Under the pieces are notes generated by a model that saw only the letters and a list, made by a program, of their open reading frames with translations, made no database searches and was not told the DNA's origin. From Girardinichthys multiradiatus (lineage: Eukaryota > Chordata > Actinopteri > Cyprinodontiformes > Goodeidae), in NCBI RefSeq assembly GCF_021462225.1, contig NC_061813.1:24080442-24144441 (forward strand): 64,000 nt of DNA, given 5' to 3'. Every line of letters begins with the position of its first letter. The first letter of the stretch is position 1. A program made the position numbers and the translations under genes. This document shows, piece after piece, positions 21,301 to 33,900 of the stretch.

Positions 21301-24300
21301 CAGCTGCATTTCTAGCATCCTCATGCACGTGCACGTGACATTTTAGGCAGAAGGATAATGACTTAACTTTTTTCACAACATTACATCACCTCAGATTTGT
21401 TACTGCATGTGGGTTTTCCTTAAAGGCCTCACAGCGATTTTCATTCATAAAAGTTCCCAGAGGAATGTAGTCTTTCCCATCCTGCTGAAGAAAAACACAT
21501 TTGTCAAACTTTAGAAATAGTTGTTCCTTTTTAACAGAAATAACTAAAAAGGCTACAAATGTTTGACCTCCTGGACTCTGGCCTGTAGGAGGTCTCCCAA
21601 TATCTCCACCAGGTTGGTGAAAGTGGGTCGCTCTGAAGGATTTGCATCCCAGCATGCCAGCATTGTGCTGTAACTGCACACAAAAACAGTTTCCTTAGAC
21701 ACAGCAGAAACAAGGACAATTTTAAATCCTTATGATACAGAACTGATCAAACTCTGTGTTTGTTGCCCGTGTTAAACATTCAGAGTCTTAAATGGGCAGA
21801 TCAGGATTTGTGAAATGAGGTTCTGTTAAAAGGTTATAAGCAGTTAATATCTTACCTGCAGTATGTAAGTCTCATTGTCTTCATTTAGTTTAAATCCAGA
21901 TTAGTTGCTGCCAAAGGCTGAAGAGCTAGCGCAAGAGAGGCCAAGACCAAAAACCTTCTGTCATCTGAAAGCAACTACAACCCTAAAACTATCATTGCAA
22001 TTTATGCTAATGCTATTTTATTAGCCTTTACGCTGCTGTCACATTTTCACTGGCCACTTATTTGCAAAAAGCTGATGGATATTTACATGGAAAACAGAGA
22101 TAGGAGATGATAGGCCACCAACAATCGAATTGAGAACTGAAAATGTAAAGCATCTAATTAGAACTAATAGCTAACAGAACAGTATACAAATTTAGCTTTT
22201 AATATGGCCTTGCTTCTACTGTATATCAGTTATTTTGACCGCAAATGCTTTACATGTTACATTCTCAGTGTGAGTTTCACACAGGAAGACCATTTGTGAC
22301 GGACCACCTCTAACCTTCCTTTTCCTATGTACATAAATGGCCAATGCAAAGCTATTGACAATTAGGGTTCATAATAGTCATTAGTATCAACTGTTCTGAC
22401 ATTTTTGAGAATAGAGTTGTTTTAAGATGGTAGAAGTCCACTTTGGTCCTGCCCCCCTCATGCTAGCAGTTAGCTGAACTTTTTCAGGGTAATCTGGATT
22501 TTGGTTAAATGAGGTCACCACTACTGCAGGCAACATCTTAACGTTTTAAATCCAAATACAGGAAATAATTACAAGAAAGTTCCGATTTTAAAAACTGATC
22601 TGTTTAATAGATGTTTACCATTTTTCTTAAACATCTCCTGGTATTTTAATTATTTAATCATAACTGACATATAAAATATATATTTTGTATGCATTATAAA
22701 ATAGCATTTATCAGTTTTTAAAATTAAAGGCAACATTTATTTTTTTCCATTGTTTTTGAATTTCATGGAGCTTGTGTAAAATTGATTTAGTAACATATTT
22801 ACTTGATTTGTTTTTCTTTACTAAATTTGTTAAAGAGGTAGACGTCTCAGAAGTACCACAAAAATTATACATTTCACATTTTAGGGCTAATGTAAGGATC
22901 TTACTTCAAAAAATCTGATCTACCCCTTTAAAATAGCCTCTATTTAAAACATAAACAAAAAAAAAGGCCCAAAGTCCAGCTGTGAGCTAAGTCATTGGTG
23001 GGATTTTGAAACTAGGTTCCAGTGCTCAGAAGCAGCAACAATAAGTGCCTGCTTCACTGCAGAGCGCAGAGAGCTGTGGTTGAATTCAGTGGTTAGTTTT
23101 ATTTTGGATTTATGAACCTATGAGCTCCAGCTGTTGATCAGCCACATGGTAACAGATGAAAGCACATTGTTTGAGGCCCTTCCACACATAGACTATTATA
23201 TTTAGTCATTTTAGACAATTGTTAACACAAAAGTCCAGATTTTGGGAGGTAAAAAAACATCCATGACAAATAAATGAACGTTTTACACTTTGAATGTTAA
23301 TAATTCAACTTTAAAATAAACAAATGTTTTGGTAGAAAAAATAAAAGAAAATCTATAAATGGCTGCCTAAGTGTTTAGGTTGCGTAAGTGTTTAGACTTA
23401 CGTGTAAGACTTTGTTGTAGCAATTTTTGATTACGTTTCAGTGTGGAGTCAGATCTGCCATCAGCTAAACCAAATCTGGTTAGCCTGAATAAAGTTCAGC
23501 TGTCCTGGTGGGATTTTACTGATGTTTACTTATTTGCACCATTTAGTGAAAGCCATGGTTTGTAGAGAGGGTCTAAATGATTTCATCGGAGAAAGGTATC
23601 AGTCAGGAGAAGAGTGCAGAAATTTTCCACTACATTTCAAAGATCTGGTGTTTCACCTGAAAATGGCAGTGGACAAGAAAAGTCAAAATCTGTAGATTTT
23701 GAGGATTTCGCTGGGTAGAGTGGGCAAACATTGTCAAGTCAAGATCTGGGATCCTTATAGTGCCTCAACTGAATTATTTATTTCATGTACAAACTTATGT
23801 AGCCAGGTTATTACAGCTTCCCCACTGTTTATATTTTTCTCCTTCACACATTTGTTTGAATTTCTGTTGAATTGTACGGGACCACTTTTTAGGTTCACTG
23901 TAGGCACGACCAAATAAATATGCAAAAAAAAAAACAACCTTACTTTGTGCCCAGAAATGTCAAGTTATTTGATTTAAAGAAATAAAATACAGGATAATTT
24001 TGTTACTATTGCTCCAGAATAATGGTTGCTTGTCTAAAAAGAAGCCACAAACATTTCAGAGGTGCTGTATTCTGGCGCTCGCATCCTTGTCCCGCTCTTT
24101 AGCCGGTGGCAAAACTCCTCATCAATGTGAATACCGGGGTATGGAGAGGCTCCTGTTGGACAAACACACACACGTTAACTTTAAAAAAAATTCAGATTAT
24201 AAAAGAAAAGACCTGTGGTTTAGCTTCAGTGTAGCCACAGGTATCTTACCCAAAGAGAAGATCTCCCACAGCAGTATGCCGTAGGACCACACGTCACTCT

Positions 24301-27300
24301 GGGTGGTAAAAACCTTGTCGAAGATTGACTCAGGAGACATCCACTTCAGAGGGAGACGAGCCTGTGAGCCATTCAGAGCACACAATTGTTGTTTGTTCAT
24401 GAAAACATAAAGGTTGCCTAGTTTAGTATTTTTGGAATGAGGTTCTACCAAAAGGTTATAAGTAGCTAATATCTTGCTCTACAGCTTGTCAGTAGGAATC
24501 TTGATGTAGTCTAACTTTTGAAACCAAGTCCCAGAGTATTTCTGTGTGTACATGCGAAACGCATCTTTTCTGAAATGATGACATTGTAGCTTTAACCTAC
24601 ATGCACCTCTTTGCCGCCATGTTTCTTGTGTTTACCTTGCATGAGCTGTCTGCTCTTGCCTGCTGTTTTGTCACAGCATCACCAATGGGTCCAGCATATA
24701 TACTTCTGTGTTTTAAGTAGTGCTGCACGAGTTTGTATTCATTTATTTTTTCAAAATCATTTTTCACATTATACAGTTTTTTTGTCTTTGTGTGGACTAG
24801 ACCTAAGTCATGTCTGCCTTTAATTTTCCATTATCAGTTGTTATCCTGAGTAAAATATTACTGGTTTAATAAAAAAAAGAAGCGCGTGAACGTTTTCTGA
24901 ACATATACCTATGCGGGTCAATTTTAACCCATAACTTTACAAATGTTGTGATATTTAATAATGTTGAGGTATAAAAACAACACAAGCAAAATGTTTGGAA
25001 GGTGTGCTCTAATTAAAAACGAGTGGTGTATTGTAAGATGAGAACAATGTTCACCTCAGACAGTGTTAGTTTTAAAGTGTAAATCAAAATTTAACTACTA
25101 CTAATTTCACCTACTAAAAGTAAAGATGTGGGCATTACAAGGTCCTCACAATAAATTCTTGACTGTTCCTTTTACTCTTTGAAGCCCAACACATAACATA
25201 CAGTACTGTCAGAAAAATTTTGACTTTTTAAAATGTGACTGTTTATTGGATTATTTTAACAAATAAAAACAATATTCTTTAAAACATCGCCTTCTTTTCC
25301 ACATTTTTGGTATCACAATTGAAAGATTAGGCTTTTAATCGCCATAATAAAGTACCTGGATTTTGTATGCTTTATAAAAACAAATGACACAGTTTCATAT
25401 CTGTTTTTTAAGCTACAGCCTGTCATAACATTTCAGGTAATTGCGTGAATGCTGTAAAGTTTAAATATTGCAGCATGAGACAGAAAATGAAAGCCGTGTC
25501 TCATTTTGTAAGAAGCAAAGAGAGAGGAAGCCCAGGTGTAAAACAAAACTGTTCCTCTACTCACATCTCCTTTCCTGACATAGTCTTGGTCTTTGTAGAT
25601 GTTTCTGGCCAGGCCGAAGTCACAGATCTTCACCACCTTATTGTCAGTCAACAAAATGTTCCTTGCAGCCAGATCTCTGTGAATACACTGATCCAGGCAC
25701 ACAGAAAGCCCATCAATAAAAACAAACCAGATTAAATGAGACAATCCTTTTGCAGTTTTAGGTCAGTTAGAACAACAAAAATCATTTCTGTCTGTTAAAT
25801 TTTAAAACAATGAGAGATATATTTTTTTCCAAAGTTAGACGTTTACATATGCTAGGATTACTCTGCCTTTAAACAATTTGTGAAAGTCCAAATGATAATG
25901 TCATGGCCTTTTAACTCCTGATAGGTCAACTCACAACATTTGAGTTACCTGGAGGCACACCTGTGGATGTATTTTAAGGCAATGCATCAAGCACACTGCC
26001 TACTTGTGTGACATCACGAATCATATCATAAGAAATCAACCAAGATGTCAGGAAGAGAAATGTAGACCTCCTCCAGTCGAACTATTTTATACACGTATAA
26101 ACACAATGGGAATGTCCAACCATCATACCATTGGAGAGGGAGGCGAGGTGAACATGTTTTGGTGCAAAATGTCTATATCAATCCCAGAAGAAAAGAAAAA
26201 GATCTTGTGAAGAGGCTGGTAAGAGAGTGTCATCGGACGTGGCCTCAAAAGTAATTCAGAGAGGAAGAAGCCATTACTCCAGAAACAACATAAAAACATA
26301 AACTATAGTTTGCAATGCACCTAAGGAGAAAGGCTTTAACTTTTGGAGACATGCACTGTGGTCTGATGAAACAAAAATGTAAGTGTTTGGTCATAATCAT
26401 CATCACTACACGTAGAGAAAACAGTTGGAAGCTTGTAAGCCTGAGAACACCATCCCAACAATGAAATAGGGGGTGGCAGCTTTATGTTGCAGGAGGGACT
26501 GGTGGAGAGTCAAAAGCAGCATGTCAAGACATCAGCCAGGACGTTACAGATTGGGCACAAATGGATCTTACAAATGGGCAACAAGCCTTAAAGCACAGTG
26601 AGAATTAAAGGCAAAGAGGACAACAAAGTCAATGTTTCCAGGTGGCCATCACAAAGCCCTGATCTTCACACCATAGAAAAGGTGTGTGATAGCAAGACAG
26701 TCGAAAACCGGACTCAGTCACACTAGTTCTGTTAGGGGGAATGGGCCCAATTTCCAGCAAACTATTGTGAGAAACCTGAGGACGTATACCCAAATCACTG
26801 GAACCATGTCAAACAGTTTAAAAGGCATTTCTACCAACTACTAAGGAAATGTATTCAAACTTCTGAACTTGAACTAAGTGGAAAAGAAATCTCTGGAATT
26901 CAGCAGAAATAAATCATTTTAGTAGTCTTAACTGACCCTAAACCTGAAAAGGTTTAATCTAACTTAATGTCAGTATATGGTTTCAACTCAATTCAAAAAC
27001 ACTTCATTAATCCCAAAGCTGAAATAAAATAATGTATATTATATGTTAGCATATGTAAATTAAGGGGTGTCTTGGCAGTATCAAACCTTGCGAGATGCCA
27101 GAAACTCCATTCCTCTCGCCACCTGAAAGCTGAAGGAAATGAGATCCTCCAGGAAAAGAGGGGAGGAGGAGGATGCTGCTTTTGGATCTAGGAGAATAAA
27201 GTTGGGATGAAAAGAACTTTTATCATGTACAAATTTAGGAAAATGTCTGGGAAGTTGTGGTCCTACCAGGGCATTTGTCTTTTGTGTCACCAAACTCCAC

Positions 27301-30300
27301 ACTGATGCTGCTTTGGCTGTCAGAGAAGCTTGAGACAAAAATGAGCCCTGCATCTGTTCCACCTGTCTGCTAAAGTGGAGAAAACAGTAGGTTAATCGTT
27401 TTCCATTTCAGTTTTATTATGAATCTGATCCTTTAAAGGCAACTAAAGTGTTCTTTATTTTCTTTGACCTTTTGGGTCACAAACACTCTTTTCTTTGGGT
27501 GAAACAGCAAAGCTTTTCAATCATCTGAAAACTCGAGAAGTAAATAAGGAAGTTCAAACCTCAAAACAATTGTGGAAGTGAGTTTTGTTAGGGTTGTATT
27601 TTGTAATGATGCACACCAAAAGAGGTATTTAGGTTAACAGCCGCAAGATTGTTCACACAGGCATGCCTGAAGAAGAGGCTTCACATCAGAGCGAGCTGCT
27701 GCACTTACCCGGTCATGGACATACACGTCCCTCTTGTTCTTCAGAAAAGCAGAGAGGTTTCCAAAGCAACAGTACTCGACAATGACCATCAGTGGTCCTG
27801 TATACACAACAAACTTAGAAGGTGCAAATAGAAGCCATGACCTTTGCACACAGAAAGAAGCATGCATAAAGGCGGACAATTGGATAAAACAAGCCACCTC
27901 CTGGTTTGGTGCAGGCTCCCAGCAAGTTGACCACATTCAGATGGTTTCCAATATGATTGAGGATCTTCAGCTCAGTCATCAGAGCCTTGTGTTCGCTGGC
28001 TGTGGCTCCCTCTGGTGGACAAAAGGTAGAAGAGTAAAACAAGTGACTGAAACTGTCTTTCAATTTGCTTTAGCATTAAGTAAAAAGATGAAGTCAGCAC
28101 CTTTGAGCATCTTCACAGCCACAGTCCTGGAGCTGGTAGAGCTGTCGATGCCAAATGCGGACGCCTGCATCACTTTACCAAAGGCTCCGCAGCCGAGAGG
28201 TTTCCCTGTTAAAGAGAGATTGTGTGAGAGTGGGAAACACGGAAACAAGAGGTGTGTCAATTAATTACTATTATTCACATCCATTCCAGATGGGAGATGC
28301 TGATAGGAGATCTCATCAAATGTTCATCTAGCTGCATCCCTCCCTGATCATAGAGGGAGTTGATTACTTCCAGTAAACACAGGTTAAGTACCCCATGTTG
28401 CAACTGATTAGCCTACCACAGACAACACAGACCCGGAGTCTGATTAATGGAATGAGAGTCACTCCCAATAATAACCAGATAAGACCTATGAGAAAATCCT
28501 TGTATCAGTTCTGTGATCACAAACACCTCCCTCCTTTCCCACTAAGCTCCAAACATTGGTCTGATCTCACAAATAGACTGCTGTACAGAAATAAATATAC
28601 ATTTTTTAATACATTAAAGAAGCATACCTAATTTAAGAAGCTCCCGAGGGAACTCCCATTGGTTAGGGTCATACTGCAGGCGCTCACATTGCTCCATTAT
28701 GGGTCCCTCTCCTGTATCCACTATGATCGATAAGTAGTCTGCTTTGTGGCTGGGAGTATTTGGCTTTGGAGCAGAAAGAGAGTATTTTGTAAAAAAAAAA
28801 ATAATTCTGATGAAAAAAAACTTTTTTAAGAGTAGAATTTACACACAGAATTGAACTTAAAGCTTAGCAAGACTGGTATAAACATATTTTGTTTTACAGT
28901 ACAAAAGCAAAACTTTTTTACTGAGGAGATATTTCCAGCTTTATGGGTTTATAGTAATTGGATTTATGAGCTACAGTGCTTTGCAAAAGTATTAATACCC
29001 CTTACATTTGTCACATTTTGCCACAAACTTCAATTCATTCTTCAAAATTTTAAGAAACAGACAGACACAAAGCTGATGAGAAATGATGAATGCCTTTCAA
29101 CGTTTATTACAAATAAAAAACTGAAATGTGGGTCATGCATATGCAACTCAGCCCCCTTTCCATCTCATATTCCTTAATTAAAAAATGTCCTCAGTGGTTA
29201 CTTAGTTAATAACCAGAGTCCACATGTGCCTTTACTAGCTGTTCTGCAAAGGCCTGTATGGTTTGTTAGAGAATATATTTTGAACAAACAGCATCATGAA
29301 GACCAACAGACACAGCGGTCAGATAAAGTTTAAAACTGGCATCATATTACAAAACAATATCAAAAGCTTTTCACAGGTTAGTGTCATCCATGACCTAAAC
29401 TGACAGGTTGAGCAAAGAGGGTACTATTTAAAGAAGCAGCCAAGAGGCTCATGTTAACTCTGAAGGAGGTGCAGAGATCCACAGCTTAGGAGGGAGAATC
29501 TGCTGACAAGACAATGAGTTGGTAACTCTATCTGGGCTTAATGAAAAACTGACAAAGGCAAAGGGAAAGGCAATGAAAGAAGTCATACAAAGAAGAAGGA
29601 GCAAATTTATACAGGAAGGTGCTCTGGTCAGATGAGACCAAATTATACTTAAAAACCCCCAACATTTTAGAGGCTGTAGGAGATGAGCTGTAAACGTACA
29701 GCCAGAGATACAGTGGAATAACAATGGCCCAGTCAAAGTCTTGAACTAAATACAATGCTGAATTTGAAAATTGCTATTCAAAGAACCTCTTAATTCAAAC
29801 CTTGAGTTATTTTAAAAAGAAGAATGGGCTAAAACTTTGGCCTCTGGATGAGGAAAGCTGATAGAGACACATACCAAAAGACTCGCAGCTGTACATGAAG
29901 AGAAAGGTGGTTCTCCATTGTATTGACACCATCTACAAAATTCTAAAGCATGATTTTTTATTTGAAAAAAAGAGAAAAGAGAAAACCAAGTATAATTTTT
30001 CTACACCCTGGCAAATAGCCACTACTTTGTGCTGGTCTATTACATAAAATCCCAGTAAAATTCTTTGAGGTTTGAATTTGTAACAAGACAAAATGTGAAA
30101 AGGTTTGATGGACATGAATACTTTGCAAATCACATTTCTTTTATGCCAAATCCCACAAGTAAAGAGTACAATAGTTGTAATTTATTTGTCTTTGTTCTCT
30201 CACCTGTTTCAGTTTACGAATGAAGAGTGTGAGCAAGAGCCAGAAGAGGGTGGCCACCACACAGGTACAGGTTAAAGTGGGAATTTCCAGAAAAGAGGCT

Positions 30301-30931
30301 TCTGATGCACCTGTGCACACGCAAACACAAAACCTTTGTCGTTAAGTTTTCCACTGTTGAACTGGACTTGATCTGGAGTTTTTCAGGCTTCTTGGTGGTC
30401 TTTGAAGGGGTTTTTCCAGTATACTAGAGCTGCTGTCTCAAAACTTTGTATATATATATTTTTTTTCTTTTTTAAGATCAGGAACGCCTTGCTTGTCTTC
30501 AGCCTGTCCACATAAATAATTAAGAGCCCAAAATTAGTCCATATTCATGTCCGTAATGAGTGTAAACTGCTGTCTGCGGCTAGATATATAAACAAATGCC
30601 TTCTCTGTCTGGAACAATATTAATCAAGGATAATTTATTTCCTGTCATAACAGATTACAAAAGTGAAAAAAAAGACAAATCCTTTGAGATAATTTCTAAT
30701 GATCATATTTTCTTCCTGATTTGATAGCCATTTACACCATTACACTGTTCTGTAAAACTTCCATCTATTCTTCCCATTAACTCCTCCAGTTTATTATTAT
30801 CCTTTTTTTATAATGGGATGGTGAAGAAATGCCCAGCTCAGTGCAGCATGGAGTCTCCGTGAGATGCAGGCTGGGCCCTTCCGGAGGAAATAAAAATGGG
30901 AGACGGCTTCCTTCCTAGCTCATCAGGACAC

Positions 30932-30988
<57 letters not shown>

Positions 30989-33900
30989 CCCTTCTCTATC
31001 CAAACCTGGACTGGGAAGTAAGCCCACCACAACTGCTACCAGCAAGCTCCATCTCCTCTCCTACCTCCGGATGTGTGTGTGTGCATGCAGGTGTGTGTAT
31101 GAATGAGGAACACCGAACAAAAGACAGAATGCGTTTATGTTAGGACTTACTTTGATCAATGTTTACTCAGAAACATAACATTCATCATCTTCCATTAATA
31201 GAACTGACACAACACACCTCTGAGTCTAAAAACTACTTGAAACAATGTGATATACTGTACTATGTGTGCACTTGGAGACTGTGTGACTTTTTACAGAGCT
31301 GGGAACAATGCACAATAAGAAATGTTCATATAAGGAGGTGCACTTGCTTTACGTTTCATCAAACGGCTAATCAAAGGCAGAGTTTACTTGAAGAAAACAC
31401 ATTTTACACCTACTGTTAACCCGTATGTAGGCAGAGCTCTCTGCAGATCCTCTGTCGTTGGTGGCCAGGCACGTATACATGCCTTGGTCATCGACCGTGA
31501 TTCTGTCTATATGGAGAGTCCCATCTTCCGCTGATAAGACGATGCCTGACAAGGGAAGTGGGAAACGGCTTATTAACACCAACCCACAGCTGAAGCTTAC
31601 ATGTTTAAGATGTTTTTCCTACCTGATCCCTGTTGCAAAACCCGTTCGTCTTTGTACCACGTGATGGTTGGTGGTGGGATTCCTTGAGACTCACAGCTGA
31701 GGATAACCGAGCTGCTGGCGTTGACGGTGCAGTCTGTCAAATTACTGAGCAGCACAGGAGGCTCCAGAACTGAAAGAAGAGCGAGATTCATGCAATTCTT
31801 GGATTGTAGGCAGAAGTTGGCATAGGACCTCTTGTCACTAATTCTCAATTGGGTTTATGTCTAGACTTTGACTGGGCCACACACAAATATACATTTAACT
31901 TCACCATTTCCATGTAGCTCTGCCCCAGTCTCAAGCCTTTAGGTGTTGCTATGTGTTTAGCTGCATCAATCATTCCATCAGGCCTCAGTTTTATAACCCA
32001 AGAACTTTATCCCTGACCTCATCTTACCCTCACAAGCTAAGATGCTTCAACATCCCTCAAAAATCTTGAAAATCACGTAACATGTTACCATCACTTCACG
32101 AGTAAGCACTACTTTATGTCGGTCTATCAAATAAAATGCAATACAATATATTTAAATATGTGGTTGTAACATGGCAACCACATATAGCCAACTGACCACA
32201 CCCTGTTCATATCTGCAGCGCTGCAGACCACAACCAAAAATATATTTATGAGGTCTGACGTATTTGAAATGTCTGAGAATTCAGACATTAGAAAAGATAC
32301 GTATTTTCATATTTTTTCTGAGAAAAGGAAAGCAGTGAGAGGCTTTACAAGCATTTATTGTGTAACTGCTTTAAAAAAAAAGAAGGATTTAATGATAATA
32401 GGAGGACTTCAGGACTAAGCTTACCTAATGATATGTTTAATTTACTTCAAACAATCTTTAATGTATTGGTTAGCACATTGTTCAGAATTTATTGAGTTGT
32501 TCATAAAAAAAAACAGAATTGGGTTGAAATAAAACCCATGCTATTTTCTCCCCATTTTCCTGGACCTGTGCCATTTTTTCACAATAATTGTCCTCTACTG
32601 CAAGCTGAAAACTGGCCTGGGTTTTGTTCTGTGAGCCTGCAGCAGTTTCAGTCCTCTTGGGCGATTTCTTCTTAAAATCGCATGTGGTCCAAACCCTAAT
32701 GCAACAATGCATTATTTCATCATGAGCATGGGGCTCACAATGAGGTGAAAGCAGATCGTCAAGCACTATAATTAAACTACAATGGTCACTAAAAGTTATT
32801 CCCAAAATGTTTTAATCTCATGGTTTTATTATTATCCCCTTTTTCCTCTCTCTACCTCCACCAACCCCTTTTTTCTTGTCAGTCACCCTCTGTCTCTCTA
32901 GTAATTCCCCTGTGAGGGGCCCGAGGGAGGAAGTTGATATGTTTAACCCTGATTGTGTGGGGAACAGCAGTAAAAGACATGGAGAAAAGTCACTTAACCA
33001 CTGCAACTGATTGTTGTTTCCACTATCTTCCTCCTGGACAACAATTGATGATTGTCAGCAGGGGCCGGGGGAGCCTGACAGTGTCTGATTGGCTGATTGT
33101 TCCTCCGGCTCTATGCGGGGGCCTGTAAATGTGGCATTGTGGGAAGTGCCATTGTGTGCTCTTCCTCCACACAAAAGCTCATTCCCACGTGAAAGAGGTG
33201 CTCAGCCGGAGCGCAGGAGCAAAACTACGGCTGGGTGGGGCCCCAGGAAGCTGAGGTGAACCCAATTCCCAAGAAACATGTTCAAACTTAAAAAAACAAG
33301 ACAAATTATATTGCCTATTATTCTAATTAGTGAATATGAAACTGATTTGGAATGACAACATTATTTAAATATTCAGATGGAAGCAAACAACTTTAGGGTT
33401 CAAGAACGAGAAGTGAAACTGTGCAATTTCACCAATACTGCATACAGGTCAAGATTGTCTGGGGAACAAGGTTTGCAAATTAGTTAGAAGGCCAACATAA
33501 AGGTCAGCGGTTACCTTTATTAACACTGACTATCTGCTTTTCCTGAATAAATAGACAGGAATAAAATAGAGCAATCAGAATTTGAGTTTTGAAACTGTAT
33601 GTAGCGATACATGTAGCTAATGCAACAATACTAGGCAATATTTGGCTCATGAGAAGGACATTTTAACAGTACTCTTGAACAAATTTTAAGGATGTGACAT
33701 ATTGATAATTAAAGATAACAAACACCCTTAGTTAGCAGATTTTGGGCAGAATATTATCCTTTTTTTCAATTCTGCCTTTTATTAGGTTAGACATACATGA
33801 TAAGTTGATATTAGCTGGTTAATTAGTCGAGCTACCTGCTCTGGTGAGCCTGCAGTCAGCCTCTTAAGAAACATAGCAATTGTCGCTTGCCATATGTGGC

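Noticed and set aside
30931..30988. CRISPR-like or satellite array
   Set aside because: It is a plain CA microsatellite; there are no direct repeats with spacers anywhere in the window.
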